Shown: positions 18,323 to 28,234, counted from the first letter of the stretch. The stretch: DNA of 64,000 nucleotides from Gammaproteobacteria bacterium (GCA_002690865.1 NZGG01000032.1:42313-106312), one strand, 5' to 3'. Translations and numbers: made by a program. Notes: generated by a model not told the origin, from the letters alone.

Positions 18323-18351
18323 CTGAGTTAAAAATTTGAGTTAAATATAAT
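18323..18351 (+). promoter_or_regulatory. candidate pyrB promoter
   Basis: A perfect TATAAT at 18346-18351 is spaced 17 bases from a weak -35 (CTGAGT, 18323-18328). Transcription would start near 18358 at a run of A residues, leaving a leader of only about 25 bases before pyrB. The sequence TGAGTTAAA is repeated directly across the spacer. Confidence 0.45.
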
Positions 18352-18382
18352 CATAAAAAAAAGTATTCCAAAAGTAGATTTT

Positions 18383-19387
18383 GTGGGCTCCCACATTCTT
18401 TCTGTATCTCAGTTCAATAGAGAAGATATAGATACAATATTTTCTGTAGCAGACAGCATGCAGCCTTTTGCTAATCGAGAGTGCGTCACGCGGGTTCTTG
18501 AAGGGGCTATTCTCGGCAATATGTTTTTTGAGCCAAGCACGAGGACCCGGGTCAGTTTTGGTTGTGCATGGAATCTCCTCGGAGGTGAAGTGCGAGAAAC
18601 CGCTGAAATCAAAACTTCTGCTATTGCTAAAGGAGAATCCTTCTATGATACAGCCCGCGTTCTCAGTGGTTATAGCGATGTCATTGTGATGAGACATCAA
18701 ACAGAAGGATCCGTAGAAGAGTTTGCAAGTGCTAGTCGCGTGCCTGTTGTCAATGCTGGTGATGGATCAAACGAACATCCAAGTCAAGCTCTACTTGACC
18801 TTTACACAATTAGGAAGGAAATCTCCGATCTCGGGAAGAGCGTTGATAATTTGAGAATAGCCCTGATTGGTGATTTGCGTTTTGGTCGCGCGGTCCACTC
18901 GCTCTGTAAATTGCTAACACTATACGATAACGTCCATTTTACTCTGATCTCTCCTCCAGAACTCAGTCTCGGTGAAGAGTATATAAAAGAAATACGAGCA
19001 GGTGGGCACGAAGTAGTGGAGTCGACAGATCTGCATGATGGGATCAGTCATGCCGACATTCTTTATGTAACACGTACCCAAGAAGAACGATTTCCGACAC
19101 AGGAAGAAGCGGAAAAATACAAAGGTTTATTCCGTCTTAACCAATCCATTTATACAGAATATTGCGAACCCAATACAGTGATTATGCATCCTCTTCCCCG
19201 CGACTCCCGCGGCAATGCAAATGAGCTTGATAATGACCTAAATGAGAATCCAAATCTTGCGATCTTCAGACAAACCGATAACGGCGTATTAATTCGTATG
19301 GCGCTATTTTCTCTTATCTTAGATGTCGCGGACAAAATACATGAAAGTGCCAGAGACGTAAGCTGGTATACCGCCAAACGCTTCTGA
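18383..19387 (+). CDS. pyrB: aspartate carbamoyltransferase
   Basis: Joins carbamoyl phosphate to aspartate in de novo pyrimidine synthesis. The phosphate-binding motif FEPSTRTR lies at about 49-56, the HPSQALLDLY aspartate site follows the NAGDGSNEHP region, and the C-terminus has HPLPRDSRGNANELD. At 334 residues it is longer than E. coli PyrB, and no pyrI regulatory gene follows. The GTG at 18383 has no good ribosome site. Upstream in-frame codons encode KVDFV, which looks like family sequence, so translation may begin at ATT 18365. The nucleoside hydrolase gene follows after four bases. Confidence 0.92.
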   Translation: MGSHILSVSQFNREDIDTIFSVADSMQPFANRECVTRVLEGAILGNMFFEPSTRTRVSFGCAWNLLGGEVRETAEIKTSAIAKGESFYDTARVLSGYSDVIVMRHQTEGSVEEFASASRVPVVNAGDGSNEHPSQALLDLYTIRKEISDLGKSVDNLRIALIGDLRFGRAVHSLCKLLTLYDNVHFTLISPPELSLGEEYIKEIRAGGHEVVESTDLHDGISHADILYVTRTQEERFPTQEEAEKYKGLFRLNQSIYTEYCEPNTVIMHPLPRDSRGNANELDNDLNENPNLAIFRQTDNGVLIRMALFSLILDVADKIHESARDVSWYTAKRF

Positions 19388-19391
19388 ATAA

Positions 19392-20330
19392 ATGGCCAGC
19401 TACATTATAGATTGTGACCCCGGACACGATGATGCCGTTGCATTACTTTTCGCGGCAAAATTCCTGCCTATCTATGGCATCACAACGGTTTTTGGAAATA
19501 CGAGCATTACAAACACAACAAGAAACACAATCGCTTTAGTAGATGCTGCTGGACTAAAAATACCTGTTGCCAAGGGGGCAGCTAAGCCGTTAAAAGGAAG
19601 CATCATAAAAGCTGAACACGTGCATGGCAAAAGTGGTTTAGATGGCGCCAATCTACCTGACGGAAAATCACAACCGCGTAAAGAAGACGCAACCAATTTC
19701 TTAATTGAAGCAGCAAGCAACTTGCAAGACCTTGTTCTCATCGCTATGGGCCCACTGACAAACATTGCCATGGCGATTAAAAAAGCGCCCAATATTATGA
19801 GCCGCATACGAGAAATCTCTATCATGGGCGGCTCCACTAGTTTTGGTAATGTAACTGCCACAGCAGAATTTAATATATTCGCTGACCCTGAAGCGGCTCA
19901 GATTGTTTTTAACAGCGGTATACCAATGCGCATGGCAGGTCTAAATGTGACGAGTACCTTCGGCATCACGGCGCCGCAAGTGACGATGCTCTGCGAGAAT
20001 ACCAATTTTCTGCCCCATAACATCGGACTTTCTCTAAACCACTATTTTACTCAACAGAGCAAAATTTATAATCGCCCGTACGCACCACTTCACGATATTT
20101 GTGCTGTCATACCTCATACTCACAGCGAGTTAATCCAATATCAGCGCATGTATGTCGACGTAGAGTGTGAAGGTATATTCACTCGTGGTCAGACAGTCTG
20201 TGATCAACGAGATATCGTTACAGCGACCTCACAAGCATCGGAGAAGAAGGCAAACTGCGATGTTGCTCTTTCAAGTAAGGGAGATACTATAGTTGAGTTA
20301 GCTCTCCATAGTCTTCTGACGTATCAATAG
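19392..20330 (+). CDS. inosine-uridine-type nucleoside hydrolase
   Basis: Cleaves the N-glycosidic bond of ribonucleosides to give base and ribose. The calcium-binding signature is DCDPGHDDAVAL at 7-18. VHGKSGLDGANLPD and IMGGSTSFGNVTATAEFNIFADPEA carry further active-site positions, and HDICAV supplies the late Asp. At 312 residues it is complete. It starts four bases after pyrB, linking pyrimidine synthesis with nucleoside salvage. The preference between purine and pyrimidine nucleosides cannot be read. Confidence 0.92.
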   Translation: MASYIIDCDPGHDDAVALLFAAKFLPIYGITTVFGNTSITNTTRNTIALVDAAGLKIPVAKGAAKPLKGSIIKAEHVHGKSGLDGANLPDGKSQPRKEDATNFLIEAASNLQDLVLIAMGPLTNIAMAIKKAPNIMSRIREISIMGGSTSFGNVTATAEFNIFADPEAAQIVFNSGIPMRMAGLNVTSTFGITAPQVTMLCENTNFLPHNIGLSLNHYFTQQSKIYNRPYAPLHDICAVIPHTHSELIQYQRMYVDVECEGIFTRGQTVCDQRDIVTATSQASEKKANCDVALSSKGDTIVELALHSLLTYQ

Positions 20331-20351
20331 AGAATCGGAGCAAACCAACTC

Positions 20352-21305
20352 ATGATCTATAACAATATTCTTCAAACTATCGGTAACACACCAATAGTTC
20401 GTATAAATAAGCTTGGTCCGAGTAACCAACATATTTATGCAAAATTGGAGGCATTTAATCCATTAGCCTCTGTAAAAGATCGACTTGCTCTTGGCATCAT
20501 TGAAGATGCTGAGAAAAACGGTTCACTCGCATACGGTCAGACTATAGTTGAAGCTACGTCTGGTAATACAGGTATTGCCCTTGCAATGGTCTGCGCCGTC
20601 AAAGGTTACCCCTTCGTTGCCACAATGGTCGAGACCTTCTCAATCGAAAGAAGAAAGATCATGAAGGCTTTGGGTGCAAAAGTTATCCTAACACCAGCAG
20701 CAGAACGCGGGTCAGGGATGGTTAGACGTGCCGAGGAGCTTGCTGCAGAGCATGGTTGGTTCTTAGCCCGGCAATTTGAAAATGACGCAAATCCGATGTA
20801 CCACAGAAATACTACGGGGCCAGAGATAATTCGTGACTTTGCCGGCAAGAATCTCGATTATTTTGTAAGTGGTTGGGGAACTGGGGGAACAGTTACAGGT
20901 GCAGGACAAATGATTAAACTTGCTAGGCCAGATATTAAGATTATTGGCGCGGAGCCTGAGAACGCGATGCTATTATCTAGTGGTGATTGGTCGCCTCACA
21001 AGATACAAGGCTGGACTCCCGACTTCATACCCGGTGTCCTCGAAAGAGAAGTGATTGATGAGCTTGTACCGACTAGCGACGATGAAGCGATTCAAACTGC
21101 ACGAGACCTGGCAACTCTGGAGGGCATCTTTTGTGGCATATCGGCAGGCGCAACTATGTCCGCAGCTGTAAAGGTGGCGGAAAGAGCTCCAGCACAGAGT
21201 ACTTTCTGTGTCATGTTACCTGACACAGGAGAACGTTACCTCTCTTCGCCGCTATTTGAGAATGTCACCCTAGACTCTGATGATGACTGGCTAAAAACAC
21301 TATAA
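20352..21305 (+). CDS. cysteine synthase (O-acetylserine sulfhydrylase)
   Basis: PLP enzyme that makes cysteine from O-acetylserine and sulfide or thiosulfate. The PLP lysine is Lys42 in SVKDRLALG, the substrate loop is EATSGNTGIAL, and the phosphate cup is GTGGTVTGAG. The pattern NPLASVKDR and the 317-residue length fit either CysK or CysM. ETFSIERRKIMKALGA and ARQFENDANP suggest the CysM side, but this is not decisive. It is convergent with etfA; the last six bases of the two genes overlap. Confidence 0.92.
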   Translation: MIYNNILQTIGNTPIVRINKLGPSNQHIYAKLEAFNPLASVKDRLALGIIEDAEKNGSLAYGQTIVEATSGNTGIALAMVCAVKGYPFVATMVETFSIERRKIMKALGAKVILTPAAERGSGMVRRAEELAAEHGWFLARQFENDANPMYHRNTTGPEIIRDFAGKNLDYFVSGWGTGGTVTGAGQMIKLARPDIKIIGAEPENAMLLSSGDWSPHKIQGWTPDFIPGVLEREVIDELVPTSDDEAIQTARDLATLEGIFCGISAGATMSAAVKVAERAPAQSTFCVMLPDTGERYLSSPLFENVTLDSDDDWLKTL

Positions 21306-22241
21306 CTTGTTGTCTAATAGCGCTTCAAATTCTGGTACCGCTTTGAATAGGTCAGCCACAAGTCCGTAATCTGCGACTTGGAATATTGGGGCATCTTCAT
21401 CTTTGTTGATAGCGACGATTACCTTGCTATCCTTCATCCCGGCAAGGTGTTGAATAGCACCGCTAATACCCACCGCGATATAGAGATCGGGCGCAACAAT
21501 CTTACCCGTTTGCCCTACCTGCATATCATTTGGGACAAAACCTGCGTCAACCGCGGCCCGAGACGCTCCCATAGCAGCACCAAGCTTATCAGCAACCGAC
21601 TCAAGCAAAGCAAAGTTCTCACCATTTTGCATCCCTCGCCCACCGGAAACGATAATGCCGGCGGACGTCAATTCAGGACGTTCTAGCTTCACAATTTCAT
21701 CTTTATCCCAGCACGACAAACCAGAGTTTTTGATGAGCTCGAGCGTTTCAATACTTGCATTACCTCCCTCACTAGGAACACCATCAAAAGCTGTTCCTCG
21801 TACTGTGAGCACTTTAATCGCGTCCAAAGATTGCACTGTAGAAATTGCATTTCCAGCGTAAATTGGCCTTTCAAAAGTATCTTCACTGACCACACCACTG
21901 ATATCTGATATCTGAGCAACATCAAGTAAAGCTGCAACCCGTGGCATAAAGTTTTTTCCAGAGGTCGTCGTCGGAGTCATGATATGGCTATAGGCCTGAC
22001 CTATCTCTGCAACTAGATCTCCAATATTTTCTGCTAACTGGTGCGCATAAGCTGAATTATCTGCAACTAGAACCTTGGCCACTCCAAGGGCTTTCGATGC
22101 CTCTTCCGCTGCTCCTGCGCAGTCTTCCCCTGCAACAAGAACTTCGATCTCGTCACCTATCTTCTCTGCCGCTGCTATAGTAACTAGTGTAGGAGCTTTA
22201 ATAGATTTGTTGTCATGTTCTGCTACGACTAAAATAGTCAT
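21300..22241 (-). CDS. etfA: electron transfer flavoprotein alpha subunit
   Basis: FAD-binding subunit of the ETF heterodimer that accepts electrons from acyl-CoA dehydrogenases. The C-terminal FAD domain shows [36 protein letters not shown] and [12 protein letters not shown], all family hallmarks. At 313 residues it is complete. Its start overlaps the etfB stop by four bases. ETF-QO is encoded divergently on the other side of etfB, giving the complete route to ubiquinone. Confidence 0.96.
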   Translation of the reverse strand: MTILVVAEHDNKSIKAPTLVTIAAAEKIGDEIEVLVAGEDCAGAAEEASKALGVAKVLVADNSAYAHQLAENIGDLVAEIGQAYSHIMTPTTTSGKNFMPRVAALLDVAQISDISGVVSEDTFERPIYAGNAISTVQSLDAIKVLTVRGTAFDGVPSEGGNASIETLELIKNSGLSCWDKDEIVKLERPELTSAGIIVSGGRGMQNGENFALLESVADKLGAAMGASRAAVDAGFVPNDMQVGQTGKIVAPDLYIAVGISGAIQHLAGMKDSKVIVAINKDEDAPIFQVADYGLVADLFKAVPEFEALLDNKL

Positions 22242-22990
22242 GGTATCACCTTTACATCATTTCTAAGTTTATCAACAAGTTCTTCTACCGTTTCGACAAT
22301 AATTCCGGCCTGTCTTTCCGCGGGCGGCTCGACTTTCAATGTTTTCACTCGCGGTTCTACATTAATTCCCAAATCAGTTGGTGTAAATATATCTATCGGC
22401 TTCTTCTTTGCCTTCATTATATTGGGGAGTGACGCATAACGAGGCTCATTAAGTCGCAGGTCTGTAGTGATCACTGCTGGCAATTTGACGGAAATAGTCT
22501 CTAACCCACCGTCAATTTCGCGTGTTACCGTCGCGACCTCATCTTTAAGCTCAATTTGCGAAGCAAATGTAGCTTGGGCGATTCCAGCTAATGCGGCAAG
22601 CATCTGCCCCGTCTGACTGTTATCGCCATCGATCGCTTGTTTTCCTAAAATGATCAACTCTGGTTTCTCTTTATCTACTATTGCATTAAGTAATTTAGCG
22701 ACAGCTAAAGGCTGCATATCTTCTTCTGTCTCTACAAGAATTCCACGATCAGCCCCCAAAGCCAGTGCGGTTCGGATCTGCTCTTGACAAGCACTCGCGC
22801 CAACCGAAACAACAATTACTTCTTCTACTTTATCGGCCTCCCTAAGTCTAACTGCTTCTTCAATTGCTATCTCATCAAAAGGATTGACAGACATCTTTAC
22901 GTTATTCAGATCGACGCCTGAATTATCATTTAGGACGCGGATATTTACGTTGTAGTCCACCACTCGCTTCGCTGTTACAAGAACTTTCAT
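22238..22990 (-). CDS. etfB: electron transfer flavoprotein beta subunit
   Basis: AMP-binding subunit of ETF, 250 residues. It begins [19 protein letters not shown] and contains [36 protein letters not shown] and the signature [20 protein letters not shown]. It is the first gene of the etfBA operon. A 180-base region with AT-rich elements separates it from the divergent ETF-QO gene and probably holds both promoters. Confidence 0.96.
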   Translation of the reverse strand: MKVLVTAKRVVDYNVNIRVLNDNSGVDLNNVKMSVNPFDEIAIEEAVRLREADKVEEVIVVSVGASACQEQIRTALALGADRGILVETEEDMQPLAVAKLLNAIVDKEKPELIILGKQAIDGDNSQTGQMLAALAGIAQATFASQIELKDEVATVTREIDGGLETISVKLPAVITTDLRLNEPRYASLPNIMKAKKKPIDIFTPTDLGINVEPRVKTLKVEPPAERQAGIIVETVEELVDKLRNDVKVIP

Positions 22991-23170
22991 GTATTCCTCT
23001 TATTTTTGAGGGATTTGATTTTTGGGATGGAGATAAACCAAGAGCCATGACGGCACGTATCTCCCATGTCGGCGCGATATTCTGCCGCGTTATAAATAGA
23101 TAATCAATTCCTTTAGGTGTGAAGGTTTCATACAATAGAAGGCAATTGGTGACAATGGAGTAACAGCGGG

Positions 23171-24832
23171 ATGGCAAGGGAGTCAATGGAATTTGATCTA
23201 ATCGTGGTTGGGGGCGGTCCTTCGGGGCTTGCCACTGCGATTAAGTTCTCGCAGCTAGCCGCAGAACAAGGAGAAGACCTTACTGTCTGTCTGGTTGAAA
23301 AAGGATCGGAGATCGGAGCACACATTTTATCAGGTGCAGTAGTAGAACCGAGGGCCCTTAATGAACTTTTCCCTGACTGGCGAGATTTAGGGGCCCCACT
23401 TAAAAACCCCGTCACGCAGGACGATTTTTATTATTTCTTTAATAGTCAGCAAGGCGTCAGGTTGCCCTCCTGGATGATACCTAGTGAGTTACACAATGAT
23501 GGAAACTTCGCCACAAGCTTGGGTAATCTCTGTCGTTGGCTTGGGGAACAAGCCGAGCAGCTCGGCATAAATATTTTTCCCGGATTTGCTGCTAGCGAGG
23601 TGCTTTTCAATGAAGATGGTTCAATAAAGGGCATAGCCACAGGAGACATGGGCATCGGGGAAAATGGTGAGCAGAAACCTAGTTACCAGCCAGGTTACGA
23701 ACTCCACGCAAAATACACTGTATTTGCAGAGGGATGTCGTGGCCATCTTGGGAAACAGGTCATGTCCAGATTCGACTTGCAGGCTAAATCAGGAACACAA
23801 CATTATGGGATAGGCTTTAAAGAAGTTTGGAACGTAGATCCGAAGAAACATGTGCCAGGTAAAGTAGTTCACACTGTAGGGTGGCCACTCGGCCATCTCC
23901 CCGGAGATACGGGAGGAGGATCCTATCTTTATCACTTAGAAAATAATCAGGTCGCTATTGGGTTAATAATCGACCTTAGCTATAAAAATCCTCACATCAG
24001 TCCATTTGACGAATTCCAGAGGTTTAAGCATCACAGCATAATAAGTGAAACCCTTGCAGGCGGTGAGAGAGTTTCATATGGCGCGCGTGCCATTATTAAA
24101 GGAGGATACCAGGCTTTACCAAAACTAACTTTTCCTGGAGGGTTATTAGTAGGTGATGATGCCGGATTTCTAAATAATTTGAAACAGAAAGGCACGCATA
24201 CTGCTATGAAGTCAGGAATGTTGGCTGCTGAAACTATTTTTGAAGCGATAAAAAATGGCTCTTTGGGTAAAGAAGATTTAGTCGGGTACACAAATCGATA
24301 TCAAGAATCATGGTTATACAACGAACTTTATAAAGCACGAAATACGATGCCCCTATTACATAAGTTAGGCTTATTCTTGGGCAGCGCATGCGTATGGTTA
24401 GACCAGTATATTTTCCGCGGCCGATTACCCTTTACTCTGCAGGACCTAAAACCAGATCACGAACAACTCGAACTTGCGAGTAGATCTATTAAACCGAGCT
24501 ACCCCAAGCCTGATGGAAAAATTAGTTTCGACAAACTTTCTTCAGTCTTTATTACCAATACCTCTCATGAAGAAGATCAGCCGTGTCATCTTAAGCTTCA
24601 TGACTCAAGTATTCCGATAAGCAGTAATCTTCCGCTATATGATGAACCTGCACAAAGATACTGCCCAGCTGGAGTCTATGAAGTGTTAATCGAAGAGAAT
24701 GGCGACAAGCGCTTCCAGATAAATGCTCAAAATTGCATCCATTGTAAGACTTGTGACATCAAAGACCCTGGACAGAACATAAATTGGATTGCACCAGAAG
24801 GTGCTGGCGGCCCAAATTACGGGAACATGTAA
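23171..24832 (+). CDS. electron transfer flavoprotein-ubiquinone oxidoreductase
   Basis: Membrane-associated flavoprotein that passes electrons from reduced ETF to ubiquinone. The FAD site is FDLIVVGGGPSGLA near the N-terminus. The quinone-binding and membrane-surface region lies mid-protein. A C-terminal [4Fe-4S] ferredoxin motif (CIHCKTCDIKDP, about residues 520-531) is joined by the upstream Cys in RYCPAGVYEV. At 553 residues it is the normal length. The start MARESMEFD matches the family, although an ATG five codons later has the better ribosome site (AGGGAG). Confidence 0.95.
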   Translation: MARESMEFDLIVVGGGPSGLATAIKFSQLAAEQGEDLTVCLVEKGSEIGAHILSGAVVEPRALNELFPDWRDLGAPLKNPVTQDDFYYFFNSQQGVRLPSWMIPSELHNDGNFATSLGNLCRWLGEQAEQLGINIFPGFAASEVLFNEDGSIKGIATGDMGIGENGEQKPSYQPGYELHAKYTVFAEGCRGHLGKQVMSRFDLQAKSGTQHYGIGFKEVWNVDPKKHVPGKVVHTVGWPLGHLPGDTGGGSYLYHLENNQVAIGLIIDLSYKNPHISPFDEFQRFKHHSIISETLAGGERVSYGARAIIKGGYQALPKLTFPGGLLVGDDAGFLNNLKQKGTHTAMKSGMLAAETIFEAIKNGSLGKEDLVGYTNRYQESWLYNELYKARNTMPLLHKLGLFLGSACVWLDQYIFRGRLPFTLQDLKPDHEQLELASRSIKPSYPKPDGKISFDKLSSVFITNTSHEEDQPCHLKLHDSSIPISSNLPLYDEPAQRYCPAGVYEVLIEENGDKRFQINAQNCIHCKTCDIKDPGQNINWIAPEGAGGPNYGNM

Positions 24833-24871
24833 GTACAAAGAGCGAACTTCGCGACTGCCTGAATTCTCGTA

Positions 24872-25459
24872 TCACCACACCTGTAATTTCAGTATCTCCA
24901 TAAAATCTTTTAGGTGGATGCAGTCCCTGTCTGTTCCAAGGATCATCGCCCGATTGGCACTTTCATCGAACTGTCTGACTAACAAATACGTTACACCGCG
25001 AAATTTCAAATGTGAATGCTCGACCATATCACCCCTCTCCTCAAAGGTACCTCGCACTGCCTTTAATACAAGGTCATTCAATCTGATTTCTTGATTATAG
25101 TGGAAAGTAGTCAAAGGCCAAAAAATAGCACGCGTATCTAATTGGTGGGTTCTCTGACGACATATACCTTTGTAAACCTCGGTCGCAGGAACTCTTCGAA
25201 TATCCATTACATATTCTTCTAAATCACTATCTCGCAAAAACAACGTTTTATGGCCTTCTCCGAAAAAAGGCACACCAAGAAAAATCAAAGAACGGAAATA
25301 CCAGTACCCATCTGCAACCGACAGCATTAAATCACGGCCAAATTGGTTTACAACAGCTTGATGCCAAGTCACTACCTCGGATCTAGACAGGCTACCATCC
25401 TTTAGCCTACCAATAACATCTAAAATCATTTTTCTATCGGGACGTTTTACTAGCAGCAT
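24872..25459 (-). CDS. conserved protein of unknown function
   Basis: A 195-residue protein with no family I recognise. It is rich in charged residues and has no signal peptide or clear membrane segment; one aromatic stretch (YWYFRSLIFLGVPFFGEGH) lies near residue 55-75. The ATG at 25459 is chosen because it overlaps the end of the upstream DUF1285 gene by 10 bases. Starting earlier would overlap by about 50. Tight coupling to the DUF1285 gene suggests a shared role. Confidence 0.6.
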   Translation of the reverse strand: MLLVKRPDRKMILDVIGRLKDGSLSRSEVVTWHQAVVNQFGRDLMLSVADGYWYFRSLIFLGVPFFGEGHKTLFLRDSDLEEYVMDIRRVPATEVYKGICRQRTHQLDTRAIFWPLTTFHYNQEIRLNDLVLKAVRGTFEERGDMVEHSHLKFRGVTYLLVRQFDESANRAMILGTDRDCIHLKDFMEILKLQVW

Positions 25460-26013
25460 GCTGAAGACTCTAATAACTCGAAGAAGACATTCTCGCTCCA
25501 AACACCTATGCGATTATCTTCTTTTACGAGTAGTTCCATCAGCTGATAATAGACATTCCTCGATAACTTTGCTTCGAGGCCATCTCGAACCATAACATAC
25601 GGTGATGGCTCTCCCGAATTCAGATCAATCTTGAGACGAAGAGGATGTTCTTCATCCACGGTAATTTGATCCCCCATATTCGTGGTGAAGAATACTGATT
25701 GATGTCTTCCGTTCCCCACTTCCTGCATCAGGATAGCAATAAAAGGGGCATCAGAAACCTCTATTAGGTACTTCTCTTGTGGAGTAATAAGATAATACTT
25801 ACCGTCATTTTCAAGTCTTAGTAAAGTTGAAAATAAACGAGCTATTCGATGTCGCGTAATTCGACTACCCAGGTAGCTCCACGAACCGTCATCACTTATA
25901 ATTAAACCGAGATTCGAAACCTTTTGCGGATCCCACAAATGAATGGGCGGCCTATCTTTAAATTGCACGTCCTCAAGTTCCTTCAGCAAGGAATATGGAG
26001 TTTCACCAACCAT
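25450..26013 (-). CDS. DUF1285 family protein
   Basis: A 187-residue protein matching DUF1285. Family features include PPIHLWDPQKVSNLGLIIS, DGSWSYLGSRITRHRIARLF, a GKYYLITPQEKYLIEV block and a late SRNVYYQLMEL block. The function is not established; it is predicted to be cytoplasmic. It precedes and overlaps the unknown 195-residue gene. The 85-base gap on its upstream side, towards the thiolase gene, shows no recognised element. Confidence 0.85.
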   Translation of the reverse strand: MVGETPYSLLKELEDVQFKDRPPIHLWDPQKVSNLGLIISDDGSWSYLGSRITRHRIARLFSTLLRLENDGKYYLITPQEKYLIEVSDAPFIAILMQEVGNGRHQSVFFTTNMGDQITVDEEHPLRLKIDLNSGEPSPYVMVRDGLEAKLSRNVYYQLMELLVKEDNRIGVWSENVFFELLESSACC

Positions 26014-26098
26014 CAGAATGGATACACCACAAATCTAGGCCATGCCATGACTTTCGAAACTAATAATCAACCACATAAGTTCGCCACCCAGCCCTCTT

Positions 26099-27241
26099 CT
26101 ACCTAACTTTTTCCAATATGTGTATTCCACAAGCACTACCAAGGCCAATGACGTGGGTTAAACCAATTCGAGCTCCAATGACTTGACGTCTATCTGCTTC
26201 TCCTCGCAAATGAGCACTGACTTCGCAGATATTAGCTATGCCAGTCGCACCCAAAGGATGCCCTTTCGAGAGCAACCCTCCGGAAACATTAACTGGTATA
26301 CGACCACCGAGGGCGACCTCACCTTCGTCAATCATTCGACCTCCTTCCCCCTCTCCGCACAGACCTAGATTCTCGTAGTGCAAGATTTCTGCAGTTGCAA
26401 AGCAATCATGTAACTCCACTAAATCAATATCTCTAGGCCCGATTCCCGAAGCCTCATAAGCCTGCTTCACAGCATTTCGGCTTAAAAGATTGATATCCGG
26501 CATAACTTGGTTCCGATCAGTGAAGGGGTCACTAGTCAGAACCGACGCCTTAACTCTGACACTCCTGCCTGGACCCATCTCTCTAACTTTTTTCTCACTT
26601 ACTAGCAATACTGCAGCGGCGCCATCAACGTTTGCGGAACACATAAGTTTGGTATTTGGATATGCGATCATCTCCGAATTCATCACGTCTTCGAGTGGAG
26701 TCTCGATCCGATACATCGCTTTGGGATTCATTGTCGAATGATAATGATTTTTAACTGATACTTTTGCGAATTGCTTGAAAGTCGTACCATATTTTCTTGA
26801 ATGCTCCATACCAGCTTCTGCAAATATTGCTGGCATAGTGTTGGAACCTAAAAGACCTTCTTTAGGAATACCACTGCCAACACGCTCAGTGCCCAATAGC
26901 CCCTTACCCATCTGCTCAACACCCACTGCAAGCACGACATCAAAGACACCAGCCTTAATAGACAGCCATGCCTCACGAAACGCCGTCGCCCCTGTTGCAC
27001 AGGCGTTTGCGCAATTAACGACACTGATCCCAGTTTGACCAATCTCACCAAGAATTCGTTGGCCAACCATACCATTTGCTTGTTGAAGATTACCGCAATA
27101 AAGTGCTTGTATGTCCTTAATAGACAAACCTGCATCGTCCAGCGCCATCAATGCAGCTTTAGCACCCAACTGAGAGACATTTTCTGCCGGGAAACGACCA
27201 AACTTAATCATGTCTATTCCCTTTATATATACGTCAGTCAT
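26099..27241 (-). CDS. thiolase / SCP2-thiolase-type acyltransferase
   Basis: Thiolase-superfamily enzyme of 380 residues in the SCP2-thiolase branch. The nucleophile is Cys81 in NACATGATAF. The branch motif HDCF occurs in VELHDCFATAEIL, where degradative thiolases have NEAF, and GLLSKGHPLGATG supplies the conserved His. Such enzymes cleave 3-ketoacyl-CoA or, with a DUF35 partner, perform retro-aldol cleavage. The DUF35 gene lies 31 bases upstream in the same operon, so a two-subunit complex is likely (inference). The substrate is unknown. Confidence 0.88.
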   Translation of the reverse strand: MTDVYIKGIDMIKFGRFPAENVSQLGAKAALMALDDAGLSIKDIQALYCGNLQQANGMVGQRILGEIGQTGISVVNCANACATGATAFREAWLSIKAGVFDVVLAVGVEQMGKGLLGTERVGSGIPKEGLLGSNTMPAIFAEAGMEHSRKYGTTFKQFAKVSVKNHYHSTMNPKAMYRIETPLEDVMNSEMIAYPNTKLMCSANVDGAAAVLLVSEKKVREMGPGRSVRVKASVLTSDPFTDRNQVMPDINLLSRNAVKQAYEASGIGPRDIDLVELHDCFATAEILHYENLGLCGEGEGGRMIDEGEVALGGRIPVNVSGGLLSKGHPLGATGIANICEVSAHLRGEADRRQVIGARIGLTHVIGLGSACGIHILEKVR

Positions 27242-27272
27242 CTAATTAATCTCGACCTTGTCCCTCACGGAG

Positions 27273-27698
27273 CTAGCTTCGTGTGGCAGGTTGAAAAAAA
27301 TAGCTGATATAGCTATTTCCCGCTTTATCCTTTCTTCCTAAAGCATCGCCAAATACCACCTCTAATTTCATACCAAACTCAATACTTTCCGGTTTCGGAT
27401 CCACATTAATTAAATTCCCCTTTATTGTGCCGCCCATATCGAGGTCAACGATAGCAGAAATATAAGGAACATCCACACCAGGGAAACTGCGATACACAAT
27501 GGAATAAGAATACAGGGATCCCTCACTCGCAAGTCTAATGCTTTTAAATTTCCCTCTCGCCCCACACCTCGAACAGTGCAGACGATCACCTGAAAAAATT
27601 ACATCGCATACACAACATTGAGACCCCTCTAAGTAAGGGCTATTTGTTTCTAACCCTTTTAACCAAGAAACCACTGGTAGCGCCAACGTCTCATTCAT
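27273..27698 (-). CDS. zinc-ribbon/OB-fold DUF35 protein (thiolase partner)
   Basis: A 141-residue acyl-CoA-associated protein. It has an N-terminal rubredoxin-like zinc ribbon with CCVC and CSRC pairs at about 28-31 and 39-42, then an OB fold (LYSYSIVYRSFPGVDVPYISA to LEVVFGDA). DUF35 proteins bind SCP2-type thiolases or aldolases and help hold the CoA substrate. The gene is directly upstream of the thiolase gene, 31 bases apart, and is probably translated with it. Confidence 0.88.
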   Translation of the reverse strand: MNETLALPVVSWLKGLETNSPYLEGSQCCVCDVIFSGDRLHCSRCGARGKFKSIRLASEGSLYSYSIVYRSFPGVDVPYISAIVDLDMGGTIKGNLINVDPKPESIEFGMKLEVVFGDALGRKDKAGNSYISYFFQPATRS

Positions 27699-28234
27699 TT
27701 TTTATGACCACCATATTGTTTGTCTATGGATAATATAAACTTGAAGTAGTAGAAATTGAAAAAAATTTCAGTGAGTGCTTCGGAAGTACCCCTCCCGCGA
27801 AGGTAAGAATTCTAAACCTCCCAGCTCAAATAACTCAGATTTACTTCCCCCCTCCAAAGCTGCAACCAATATTTTTTCGAAGATAACTTCGCCTAATTTA
27901 TCAATAGATAGATTTTCATCATATGACGAAATACGCTGCCATAAAAGACCGGGTAATTGATTGTCTAGCAGAAAATATTTGGGCAGCTAAAACTGAAAAT
28001 CGGATGAATATTACAGGTAGTGCTCTCCTTCGAGAGCTCCTTTACAGTTTCCACCTAATCCTCGATGGCAACCCAGTCTGACGAAATCCTTTTTACGAGG
28101 ATCGACTCGGGTATCCACCTCTGGGTGTGCCTCATACGAATTGAACCGGGTTAACCTACCAAACGTGTTATGTCCCGGAAAGGCTCTAACAGCGGACGCC
28201 AGTATCGAACAGATTAATCAGTAAAAATATGCTT
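27699..28234. other. 536-base gap, unexplained; possible small ORFs or structured RNA
   Basis: No convincing gene lies between the SDR and the DUF35 gene. On the plus strand, an ATG at 27923 opens a 52-codon frame (MTKYAAIKDRVIDCLAEN onward) ending at 28081, with no good ribosome site. On the minus strand, a 70-codon frame without a normal start ends at 27768. Sequence from about 28050 to 28200 has several complementary arms: ATCCTCG with CGAGGAT, CACC with GGTG, and CCGGG with CCCGG. A GCTCTC/GAGAGC hairpin lies near 28025. It may be a decayed gene or an RNA; I could match it to no known riboswitch or RNA family. Confidence 0.3.

Noticed and set aside
27699..28234. 6S RNA, tmRNA, RNase P RNA or group II intron
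   Set aside because: None of the conserved core sequences of these RNAs was found on either strand.
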